Assembly: GCA_030668025.1 (NCBI GenBank)
Contig: DAOUUT010000200.1
Location: 1 to 6,895 of the forward strand
Length of the DNA: 6,895 nt
Direction: 5' to 3'
Source: Promethearchaeota archaeon
GTDB taxonomy: Archaea > Asgardarchaeota > Lokiarchaeia > Sigynarchaeales > SOKP01
Shown: in pieces, positions 1-5,540 of the stretch
How the letters are laid out: every line of letters begins with the position of its first letter
Numbering within the stretch: the stretch's first letter is position 1
Notes under the pieces: model-generated
The model's input: the letters and a program-made list of their open reading frames with translations, nothing else
Told to the model about the DNA's origin: nothing
Databases searched by the model: none
Translations under genes and position numbers: made by a program

Positions 1-1140
1 ACATAAAATCGGAAGCCTTGGAGGTATGATCATCATATTCTCTGGTACAGAGACTTTTTCGTAGGGCAATCCAACCAAACTAGCAATATTTTCTAAATAA
101 ATTTCTGCAGAAAATTCACCATTTTGAGGAAACAAGTCTTTACCATGAATTTTGAGTTCATTTGAGATGCCTTCTTCAAATGCTAGTTGCTTTAAGATAT
201 TTTCAATAAACGGCTCTAGCTCCTCAACAACTACAATTTCATCTGTTGAATCGAATAATTTTTTGATTAGTTTTTTGGGTGGAGGATAAACTAACCCGAG
301 TTTTAAAATTGATACTTTATTAGTAATGTCGAAAAAATTAAGAGCATCTAACAATTGAGAGTATGGTATGCCAGCAGCAACAAATCCATATCTAACACCG
401 TTAATTTTCTCTTTTGATAATTTTAATGAGTTAAAAGGAAATTCGTCAGCAAATTCAGAGATGTCCTCTAACCTTTCTAACAATCTAACACGCAAAACTC
501 GTGAGTGTGATGGCAAACAAACCCATCTGGAACGATCCCAATCAAAACCGTAATCCCGATTAATTTCTTTAATTTCTCCAAGAATAACATCTCCTCTCCC
601 GTGGTTCAACCTAGTTGTAGTTCGAAATAATACTAATGAGTGATATTCTTCCGAAAAATCAAAAGCGTATTTTATCATTTCTTTTGCTTCTTGTGGTGTT
701 GCGGGTTCAAACACTGGTACTAAAGCGTGAAGCCCAAAATATCGATTATCTTGTTCATTTTGAGAAGAATAGCAATTAGGATCATCTGCTGAAATTACTA
801 CCATACCACCTCGAGCCCCCGCATAACAAGCCGTCATGAACGCATCTGATGCGACATTTAGCCCAACATGCTTCATTACAGCAATTGAGCGTACATTTGA
901 CATAGATCCGCCATATGCTACTTCAAAACCTACTTTTTCGTTAATACTCCATTCTAATTTGAGATGTGGAAAATATTTTTGCATTTCAGCTAAGGTTGGC
1001 AATATCTCGGACGATGGAGTGCCAGGATATCCCGCCCCAATGACAACGCCTGCTTCCAAAATTCCGCGAGCAATTGCTTCATTACCCAACATAACGATTT
1101 TTTTTCCGGGATTGTCTTCTGCAAAGTATGGTTTACTCAT
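1..1140 (-). CDS. iorA: Indolepyruvate:ferredoxin oxidoreductase, alpha subunit (partial, C-terminal part outside window)
   Basis: This is the large, thiamine-diphosphate-dependent subunit of the enzyme that oxidatively decarboxylates arylpyruvates (from Trp, Phe, Tyr transamination) to aryl-acetyl-CoA while reducing ferredoxin in the cytoplasm. The visible 380 residues translate without a stop from ATG at 1140. They show the substrate-domain motif YPGTPSSEI (38-46), a glutamate in the WSINEKVGFE segment (E68, the expected TPP-activating Glu), and ADDPNCYSSQNEQD (118-131), where from memory most homologues have His instead of Tyr124. The frame ends at PPRLPILC, so the window cuts at the first Cys of the family's CPGCPHR motif; the TPP-binding domain and the C-terminal [4Fe-4S] ferredoxin domain lie beyond the left edge. 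Family members are about 600-650 residues. The start is fixed by GGAGG seven nt upstream and by the 8-nt overlap with iorB. The pyruvate oxidoreductase family is certain; arylpyruvate specificity is inferred from the motifs and the iorB partner. Confidence 0.93.
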   Translation of the reverse strand, partial: MSKPYFAEDNPGKKIVMLGNEAIARGILEAGVVIGAGYPGTPSSEILPTLAEMQKYFPHLKLEWSINEKVGFEVAYGGSMSNVRSIAVMKHVGLNVASDAFMTACYAGARGGMVVISADDPNCYSSQNEQDNRYFGLHALVPVFEPATPQEAKEMIKYAFDFSEEYHSLVLFRTTTRLNHGRGDVILGEIKEINRDYGFDWDRSRWVCLPSHSRVLRVRLLERLEDISEFADEFPFNSLKLSKEKINGVRYGFVAAGIPYSQLLDALNFFDITNKVSILKLGLVYPPPKKLIKKLFDSTDEIVVVEELEPFIENILKQLAFEEGISNELKIHGKDLFPQNGEFSAEIYLENIASLVGLPYEKVSVPENMMIIPPRLPILC

Positions 1141-1765
1141 TAAAATTCCTCCGTAGGTTTTTTCCTTTTTCAATTCCTTTTTCAATTCCTTTTTCAAATG
1201 CTTTTTTATTTACATCGTGTACTTTTGTTGGGAGATAGCTCAAAATAGCTTGTAGAAGAGACTCCTTTTTAAGGGGAATAGCTTTAGAACCTAATAGAAC
1301 GCCTAGCATTACAACATTCATAGTTCGAGGATTCCCCAAATTCATTGCTATCTCATCAGCATTTACAAAATATATGTTTTGAGAAACTTTCTTCAAAAAT
1401 TCGCTTATTTGTTTTATATCTGGATAGTCCATACCCATTTGATGAATCATAGGAGGGATAATGATATTCTTATTTATTAAAAAGACAGTTTTTGGTCCAG
1501 CAAAATTAAAAATCCTAACCGCCTCACTTGCTTCAAAAGCCAAAATTGTATCGGTTTTCCCTCGTGGAATAAGTGGTCCTTCCACCCCAGTACCAAAGCG
1601 AAGATATGACGCAACTGAACCGCCTCTCTGGGCCATACCATGCGTCTCCGCAGTTCTAACTTTATAGTCTTCCAATAAAGCCGCATATGAAAGAATTTGC
1701 GCTGCTCGGATTACGCCTTGGCCACCCACTCCTACATTCAATAAATTATACCTTTCAATTTCCAT
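1133..1765 (-). CDS. iorB: Indolepyruvate:ferredoxin oxidoreductase, beta subunit
   Basis: This 210-residue protein is the small (gamma-domain-like) subunit that pairs with IorA. Visible family motifs are GVGGQG (12-17), TAETHGMAQRGGSV (38-51), LAFEASEAVR (75-84) and the NPRTMNVVMLG stretch (145-155), all typical of the pyruvate/ketoisovalerate oxidoreductase gamma domain. The last 25 or so residues are an unusual charged tail, EKGIEKGIEKGK, produced by a 12-bp tandem repeat; from memory, other IorB proteins mostly end near the preceding helix. The gene lies upstream of iorA and overlaps it by 8 nt (ATGAGTAA), the reverse of the iorA-iorB order of Thermococcales. No clear Shine-Dalgarno precedes the ATG at 1765; an upstream out-of-frame ATG is not usable. 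A transcript with a short or structured leader starting in the 1766-2688 gap is likely. Confidence 0.93.
   Translation of the reverse strand: MEIERYNLLNVGVGGQGVIRAAQILSYAALLEDYKVRTAETHGMAQRGGSVASYLRFGTGVEGPLIPRGKTDTILAFEASEAVRIFNFAGPKTVFLINKNIIIPPMIHQMGMDYPDIKQISEFLKKVSQNIYFVNADEIAMNLGNPRTMNVVMLGVLLGSKAIPLKKESLLQAILSYLPTKVHDVNKKAFEKGIEKGIEKGKNLRRNFNE
1148..1152 (-). promoter_or_regulatory. Ribosome binding site of iorA
   Basis: GGAGG read on the minus strand, 7 nt before the iorA ATG (1138-1140). It lies inside the last codons of iorB, so iorA has its own strong translation signal and need not depend only on coupling with iorB. It decides the iorA start. Confidence 0.8.
1160..1195 (-). repeat. 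12-bp tandem repeat in the 3' end of iorB
   Basis: Read on the minus strand, the unit GAAAAAGGAATT occurs twice exactly (1184-1195 and 1172-1183), followed by a third copy with its last two bases changed (1160-1171). Each unit encodes Glu-Lys-Gly-Ile, so gain or loss of a unit keeps the reading frame. Each unit also contains AAAGGA, which resembles a ribosome binding site, just ahead of the true iorA site. Confidence 0.9.
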
Positions 1766-1883
1766 GATTAAATTTCATCAAAAATTAAGAGATTTACTAT
1801 CTTTAATAATTTTATTTAGTCTCTTAAATTTAATTAAATTATTCGTTATTTACAACAATGGGAACATTTTCCCCCGCTTATTT

Positions 1884-1893
1884 CTATTTATAG
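1884..1893 (-). promoter_or_regulatory. Candidate TATA box for iorBA
   Basis: CTATAAATAG on the minus strand fits an archaeal TATA box and would place transcription start near 1860-1865, giving a leader of about 100 nt for iorB. A 5-bp inverted repeat, GGGAA-CATT-TTCCC (1860-1873), sits at the predicted start and could be an operator. TATA-like strings are common in such AT-rich DNA, and another candidate lies near 1822-1838, so this is weak. Confidence 0.22.
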
Positions 1894-1894
1894 G

Positions 1895-1966
1895 TTAAAG
1901 GATATTGTTAAAAATCAAATAGAAAACAAGTAAAAAGTTAAACAAACTGGTAATTGAGTACAACAT
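1895..1966 (-). CDS. Candidate 23-residue hydrophobic small ORF
   Basis: ATG at 1966 (minus strand) is preceded by AAAAGGTGAG, with GGTGA 7 nt from the start. This matches the GGAGGTGA core expected opposite the 16S rRNA tail of archaea and bacteria. The ORF reads MLYSITSLFNFLLVFYLIF and four more residues before TAA. It is strongly hydrophobic and could form one short membrane helix. It points toward iorB, ends about 130 nt upstream of the iorB start, and stops just before the iorB TATA candidate, so it could be a leader peptide or an independent micro-protein. No homology can be claimed. AT-rich non-coding DNA naturally translates to Leu/Phe/Ile-rich strings, so chance is a real alternative; the ribosome binding site is the main support. 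Confidence 0.22.
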   Translation of the reverse strand: MLYSITSLFNFLLVFYLIFNNIL

Positions 1967-2150
1967 ATTAATCTCACCTTTTACGACGACTTTTTCCTTA
2001 TTAAATTCTTAATAAAATCGTACATTTTACAATTTTATTCTTAACGATCAAAAATTTTGTACACTAATTTGGTCAAATAAATTGATTTTATCGATTTATA
2101 TCTCCATGGAATTCGAGAAAAATATTTTTTTTTAATTAAAATTATGAGTT

Positions 2151-2179
2151 ATCTTAGCAATTATATTTAATTCTAAGAT
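2151..2179. other. Imperfect hairpin in the intergenic region
   Basis: ATCTTAG (2151-2157) pairs with CTAAGAT (2173-2179). After a single bulged C (2158), AATT (2159-2162) pairs with AATT (2169-2172) around a 6-nt loop. This gives 11 pairs with one bulge. It may be a regulator site or an RNA fold, but AT-rich DNA gives such stems by chance. Confidence 0.3.
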
Positions 2180-2286
2180 TATATAGTTAAAATAATAGAC
2201 AATCTATTTCAAACAAACTTATAACATGTAAATTTATTGAATATTCAAATAGAGCGTTTGTAAAATTAACGAATTTTTCGAAATAT

Positions 2287-2296
2287 TTTTATATTT
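2287..2296 (+). promoter_or_regulatory. Candidate TATA box for a possible small RNA
   Basis: TTTTATATTT fits an archaeal TATA box. With the usual spacing of about 25 nt, transcription would begin near 2313-2320, which is where the 2314-2335 hairpin begins. The SDR TATA candidate at 2623-2630 has a similar core (TTTATATT followed by GAA). Weak alone in DNA of this composition. Confidence 0.2.
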
Positions 2297-2313
2297 GAAT
2301 GATCTTTATTATG

Positions 2314-2434
2314 ATAGAAAATCGAAATTTTCTATTTGTAGTGGAATGTTTCTATTTTAGCCCATAATTTATTCCTCCACGAATGAGTTTTTCCCGCTAA
2401 ATATATTCACATTCCATTACTTAATCTTTTTTTT
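2314..2434 (+). ncRNA. Candidate structured small RNA (TATA box, two stems, T8 run)
   Basis: Three elements lie in order. First is a perfect 9-bp hairpin with a CGAA loop (arms 2314-2322 and 2327-2335). Two nt later comes a 12-bp stem, GTAGTGGAATGT (2338-2349) with ACATTCCATTAC (2409-2420), in which the only non-Watson-Crick pair is G-U when transcribed from the plus strand (an A-C mismatch on the minus strand). Inside it, TTTAGC (2356-2361) can pair with GCTAAA (2396-2401). Then TTAAT-C-T8 (2421-2434) follows, like a termination site. The enclosed loop carries CCUCC (2374-2378). Together with the TATA candidate, this has the layout of an RNA gene of about 120 nt. It could instead be a structured leader or attenuator for the SDR gene 255 nt downstream, or chance. 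No known RNA family is recognised. Confidence 0.25.
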
Positions 2435-2622
2435 CTTACGCCTTGTAATTCCTTTTTAATCGTAATTGAAAAGAAATTAGTCTCAGAAATATTATTATAT
2501 TCATCGATCTAAAATATAGTATGAGTCAAAACAAAAGTCAGCGATATAATTATAGATAGTAATCTAGATCTAAATGTACGATCTTAAATAATAAAAATTT
2601 TAAATTCTTATTATTCTTCAAA

Positions 2623-2630
2623 TTTATATT
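2623..2630 (+). promoter_or_regulatory. Candidate TATA box for the SDR gene
   Basis: TTTATATT, preceded by an A-rich CAAA that could serve as the TFB contact, would start transcription near 2650, leaving a leader of about 37 nt that includes the GAGGT ribosome binding site. A second AT run, TATAAAAA near 2657, is too close to the start codon to keep that site in the transcript. Confidence 0.25.
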
Positions 2631-2675
2631 GAACAGTAAATTAAATAACAAAAAATATAAAAAAAACTAAAACTC

Positions 2676-2680
2676 GAGGT
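2676..2680 (+). promoter_or_regulatory. Ribosome binding site of the SDR gene
   Basis: GAGGT, 8 nt upstream of the ATG at 2689. It supports that start over later in-frame ATGs. Confidence 0.7.
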
Positions 2681-2688
2681 CGAATAAA

Positions 2689-3480
2689 ATGGGAAAATTT
2701 GATGGTAAAGTAGCCTTTCTCACGGGTGGAGCTTCAGGTTTGGCAGAAAGAGCCGCTAAGGATTTCGCAGCTGAAGGAGCAAAAGTTGTAATTCTTGATT
2801 TTGATAAAGAAAATGGGTTGCGTGTTGAGAAAGAAATTAAAGACGCAGGCGGAGAAGTCCTTTTTATTGAGGGAGATGTACGAAAATCTGATTCGGTCGA
2901 AGCTGGAGTTAATCAAGCGTTTGAAAAATATGAAACGGTTGATTTTCTAATTCATTCTGCCGGTATTTTAAAGGATGGCATGATACACAAATTATCAGAA
3001 GAAAATTGGAACGATGTGATAAATACACACCTTAAAGGGTTTTTCTTGACTTTACAAGCGTGTGCTAAGCGATGGATTGCTTATTGCAAGGAAAATCCAA
3101 AAGAAAAGATCGCTGATTATCCTGATAGACGAGTAATTGCGATTAGTAGTCAAGCTGCTGAGGGAAATATTGGTCAATTGAATTATGCAGCAGCTAAATC
3201 TGGGATGATTGGAATGGTTAAAACTGCTGGATTAGAATTAATTCGATACAATATAAAATCTCATGCAATTATGCCTACACTTATCGAAACTCCGATTCTT
3301 GGTGAACTATTAAGTAAACAAGAAGGAAAATGGAGAAAATACTACTCAGGAAGAATTCCTTTAGGAATAGGAGAATCGAAGTATGTTTCTCAAGTAATAT
3401 TATTTTTGTGCAGCGATGCCGCTTGGTTCATGAATGGAGAGGTCATAGGGATAAACGGTGGCCGTCTAGATAAAGTCTAA
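2689..3480 (+). CDS. Short-chain dehydrogenase/reductase (FabG / 3-hydroxyacyl-CoA dehydrogenase-like)
   Basis: This 263-residue protein is a classical SDR, a cytoplasmic Rossmann-fold NAD(P)-dependent oxidoreductase. The catalytic tetrad is complete: N112 (in INTHLKG), S153 (ISSQ), Y166 and K170 (YAAAK). The C-terminal PLGIGES...FLCSDAAWFMNGEVIGINGG segment (224-258) is the standard FabG-like tail. D37 and D39 after the second strand (VVILDFDKEN) suggest NAD rather than NADP. Three departures stand out: the glycine motif reads TGGASGLA (12-19) with Ala for the third Gly, the usual NAG is SAG (90-92), and the post-catalytic PG is PT (196-197). An insertion of about 15-20 residues with a KENPKEKIADYPDRR stretch (134-148) precedes the catalytic Ser strand. 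The gene converges on the etf cluster. 3-Hydroxyacyl-CoA or 3-oxoacyl substrates are plausible from the family and neighbours, but SDR substrates cannot be read from sequence. Confidence 0.9.
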   Translation: MGKFDGKVAFLTGGASGLAERAAKDFAAEGAKVVILDFDKENGLRVEKEIKDAGGEVLFIEGDVRKSDSVEAGVNQAFEKYETVDFLIHSAGILKDGMIHKLSEENWNDVINTHLKGFFLTLQACAKRWIAYCKENPKEKIADYPDRRVIAISSQAAEGNIGQLNYAAAKSGMIGMVKTAGLELIRYNIKSHAIMPTLIETPILGELLSKQEGKWRKYYSGRIPLGIGESKYVSQVILFLCSDAAWFMNGEVIGINGGRLDKV

Positions 3481-3490
3481 AATCGAATAT

Positions 3491-3518
3491 ATTTTATTTT
3501 TATTTTAAATTTTTTTTT
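3491..3518 (+). terminator. T-rich terminator after the SDR gene
   Basis: The 42-nt gap between the convergent SDR and etfA stops carries repeated T-tracts on the plus strand (TTTT, TTTTT, TTTT, then T9), typical of archaeal hairpin-free termination. On the minus strand the same DNA is A-rich, so it would not terminate the etf transcript, which may run antisense into the SDR gene. Confidence 0.5.
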
Positions 3519-3522
3519 AATT

Positions 3523-4716
3523 TTACTCAGACTTAGTTTTTTTAAGTTCTTTAATCAATACGGGTGCTACTTTATGTAGATCGCCAACGATGCCATAGTG
3601 AGCTACTTGGAAAATGGGCGCATGTGGATCTTTGTTAATTGCAACGATAATTTCTGAATTTTGCATACCAACTAAATGTTGGATCGCTCCAGAAATTCCG
3701 CATGCGATATAGAGTTTTGGAGAAACTGTTTTCCCCGTTTGCCCAACTTGTCTATCTTCGCCTAGCCAATTTAGTTCTACTGGAACTCTAGAACCTCCCA
3801 GTTCTGCTCCTAAAACATTAGCCAATTCTTCAATAATTTTGAAACCTTCCATTGAACCAACGCCTCTCCCTCCAGCAACAATTATTTCGGCATCTTCTAG
3901 ATTGACTTTTTCCTTTTGTTTCGCTATAATCTTTATGATTTTAGTTATTGTATCTTTTTCTTTAAATTCCTTTTCAATTTTAATAATTCTTACTTTCTTT
4001 TTAGTGGTTTTATCTACTTTAAAAGTACCAGGTCTCACAGTTGCCATTTGTGGCCTACTCGAAGGCGTACGGATGGTTGCCATGATATTTCCCCCAAATG
4101 TAGGTCTCGTTTGCATCAAATTACCCGTTTCCTCTTCGATATCTAACCCCGTACAATCTGCTGTTAATCCGGCATTTAATCGCTTGGCAACTCTTGGAGC
4201 AAAATCTCTTCCTGTTGGAGTAGCCCCGATTAATATAATCTCCGGCTTATATTCGGTAATTAAATTAGTTAATGTGTTTACATACAGGTCCGAATAGTAG
4301 TTTTTTAATATAGCAGATTTAACGTATATAACTTCGTCCACGCCGTAATCACCAATCTCTTCCAATTTATCGTCAAATTTATCTCCTAATATGACAAAAG
4401 TTAAATTCACATTTAATGTGTTTGATAACTCTCGCCCTTTCCCCAAGAGTTGAAACGCAACTTTGTGAATTTCGTTTTTATAATGTTCTGCTATTATCCA
4501 AACTCCTTTATACTGTGTTTTATCCACCTTTTCGATTCGTTCTGCCCGTACCAATGTAATGGCATCTAAAGGGCATGATTCTATACACGCTCCACATAAA
4601 TTACAGTCTTCAGTAAAAACAGCAATGTCATCGATAATTTTAACGCCTCCATAAGCACATGAAGTTAAACAGGCACCACAGCCTTCACATAAATCACTAT
4701 CTACAATAATACTCAT
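3523..4716 (-). CDS. etfA: Electron transfer flavoprotein alpha subunit with N-terminal 2x[4Fe-4S] ferredoxin domain
   Basis: This 397-residue EtfA resembles CarE and LctC of Acetobacterium. Residues 1-60 form a ferredoxin domain with two clusters: C10, C13, C16, C20 and C38, C41, C44, C48. The first lacks the usual Pro after its last Cys (C20-Ala); the second has it (C48-Pro). The EtfA N-domain follows, with ATPTGRDFAPRVAKRLNAGL (165-184) and RPTFGGNIMATI (204-215). The FAD domain has VAGGRGVGS (280-288), GGSR (307-310), QVGQTGKTVSP (323-333) and ISGAIQH (341-347), then INKDPHAPIFQVAHYGIVGD (360-379). The protein carries alpha-FAD and passes electrons between EtfB, the acyl-CoA dehydrogenase and, via its clusters, ferredoxin. 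ATG at 4716 is chosen because AAGGAGG ends 7 nt before it. An in-frame GTG at 4734, overlapping the etfB stop as GTGA, would add six residues but would place the ribosome binding site inside the gene. Confidence 0.93.
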   Translation of the reverse strand: MSIIVDSDLCEGCGACLTSCAYGGVKIIDDIAVFTEDCNLCGACIESCPLDAITLVRAERIEKVDKTQYKGVWIIAEHYKNEIHKVAFQLLGKGRELSNTLNVNLTFVILGDKFDDKLEEIGDYGVDEVIYVKSAILKNYYSDLYVNTLTNLITEYKPEIILIGATPTGRDFAPRVAKRLNAGLTADCTGLDIEEETGNLMQTRPTFGGNIMATIRTPSSRPQMATVRPGTFKVDKTTKKKVRIIKIEKEFKEKDTITKIIKIIAKQKEKVNLEDAEIIVAGGRGVGSMEGFKIIEELANVLGAELGGSRVPVELNWLGEDRQVGQTGKTVSPKLYIACGISGAIQHLVGMQNSEIIVAINKDPHAPIFQVAHYGIVGDLHKVAPVLIKELKKTKSE

Positions 4717-4723
4717 CTTCAAA

Positions 4724-4730
4724 CCTCCTT
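4724..4730 (-). promoter_or_regulatory. Ribosome binding site deciding the etfA start
   Basis: AAGGAGG on the minus strand, 7 nt before the ATG at 4714-4716. It lies in the 14-nt space between the etfB stop (4731-4733) and the etfA start, and argues against the upstream GTG at 4732-4734. Confidence 0.8.
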
Positions 4731-5540
4731 TCACAAAACTTTATCGTCTTTTAGATTAATAACTAATTTAGAAACCATTTCTTCTATAGTACCATCCAAT
4801 ATGAGATGTTCTCCTTTTCTTTGCGGAATAAATATTTTCCAAACTTCCGTCATCGACCCGTTTAATCCTACATCTGCTTTATTAGCGCCTAAATCTTCAG
4901 AATTTAAAAAATGAACTTCCTTTTCCTGATATGCTTTTACAATTCCTCCCATACTTGGAGTTCGCGGTTTATTAATATTTTTTAATACAGAAATTAATAC
5001 TGGTAATTTAGTTTCAATAATAACTACCTCTTCAGTTCTAAACACTCGCTCTACAACAACAAGATCTTCGCCTTTTAACTGAAACTTTAATACATATGTT
5101 ATTTGAGGGATTCCTAACTCTTCTGCTAATTCTGGTCCTACTTGAGCAGTATCTCCGTCAATTGCTTGAGTTCCACAGATCACAATGTATTTTTCGCCTT
5201 TTTCTGCTTCTCTCAATATTTTTTTAATCGCTAAGGCTAATGTATGCGATGTAGCTAACGTATCTGCCCCAGCAAAAGCTCTATCCGTTAAAAGGTACGC
5301 TTTATCGACGCCCATTGATAAAACTTCTCGCAAAGCTTGCTCCGTCTGGGGAGGTCCCATGCTTATTGCGATTACTTCACCACCGTAATCTTCCTTAATT
5401 GAAAGTCCTAATTCGATCGCATGCTTATCGTGTGGATTAATAATTGAAGGTATTCCTTCTCTTACTAATGTATTAGTTTTTGGGTCTATTTTGACCTCAG
5501 AAATACCCGGTACTTGCTTAATACAAACAAAGATTTTCAT
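4731..5540 (-). CDS. etfB: Electron transfer flavoprotein beta subunit, bifurcating type
   Basis: This 269-residue EtfB is the partner of the downstream EtfA, 14 nt away. Motifs in order are KIDPKTNTLVREGIPSIINP (17-36), SMGPPQ (60-65), DRAFAGADTLATS (86-98), AIDGDTAQVGPE (126-137) and RTPSMGGIVKA (193-203). The GADT-x-ATS segment after MGPP is characteristic of EtfB proteins that bind a second FAD and NADH and perform flavin-based electron bifurcation (Acidaminococcus and clostridial Etf, CarD), rather than AMP-binding mitochondrial-type EtfB. The protein should receive hydride from NADH and split electrons between the high-potential acyl-CoA dehydrogenase branch and low-potential ferredoxin. 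The ATG at 5540 has no clear ribosome binding site; an ATG further upstream hits a stop after three codons. It may have its own promoter in the preceding 170-nt gap. Confidence 0.93.
   Translation of the reverse strand: MKIFVCIKQVPGISEVKIDPKTNTLVREGIPSIINPHDKHAIELGLSIKEDYGGEVIAISMGPPQTEQALREVLSMGVDKAYLLTDRAFAGADTLATSHTLALAIKKILREAEKGEKYIVICGTQAIDGDTAQVGPELAEELGIPQITYVLKFQLKGEDLVVVERVFRTEEVVIIETKLPVLISVLKNINKPRTPSMGGIVKAYQEKEVHFLNSEDLGANKADVGLNGSMTEVWKIFIPQRKGEHLILDGTIEEMVSKLVINLKDDKVL

Larger units (their letters stand above)
1766..2688. other. Long AT-rich divergent intergenic region
   Basis: These 923 bp separate iorB (minus) from the SDR gene (plus), while genes elsewhere in the window overlap or lie 42-170 nt apart. 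The stretch is much more AT-rich than the flanking genes and is interrupted by small GC islands near 1860-1876 and 2359-2397. I find no convincing full-size gene in any frame and no tRNA. It must hold the promoters of both flanking genes. Candidate elements inside are listed separately: a 23-codon ORF with a strong ribosome binding site, two hairpins, and a possible small RNA unit. Confidence 0.8.

Noticed and set aside
836..1156. 106-codon plus-strand ORF
   Set aside because: It lies fully antisense to iorA, has no family motif or ribosome binding site, and is a by-product of iorA codon composition.
1477..1686. Alternative minus-strand frame inside iorB
   Set aside because: It overlaps the conserved GGQG/THGMAQRGG-coding part of iorB in another frame and has no independent start signal.
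2521..2559. 12-codon plus-strand ORF MSQNKSQRYNYR
   Set aside because: No ribosome binding site, very short, and composition typical of chance.
2017..2582. 11-bp inverted repeat ATCGTACATTT (2017-2027) and AAATGTACGAT (2572-2582)
   Set aside because: Over 900 bp of AT-rich sequence about one such pair is expected by chance, and the 545-bp separation makes folding unlikely. It would only be of interest if found again upstream of other genes.
1766..2688. Possible CRISPR array, tRNA or insertion sequence in the long spacer
   Set aside because: No regularly spaced repeats, no cloverleaf or CCA/T-arm sequence, and no terminal inverted repeats or transposase fragment were seen.
3839..4297. 152-codon plus-strand ORF with hydrophobic stretches
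   Set aside because: Antisense to the FAD and N-domains of etfA, which carry clear family motifs; the hydrophobicity comes from reading Lys/Glu/Asn-rich coding DNA in reverse.
4717..4734. GTG start for etfA at 4734, overlapping the etfB stop as GTGA
   Set aside because: It would translate the AAGGAGG ribosome binding site. The ATG at 4716 has ideal spacing and begins directly with the ferredoxin domain.
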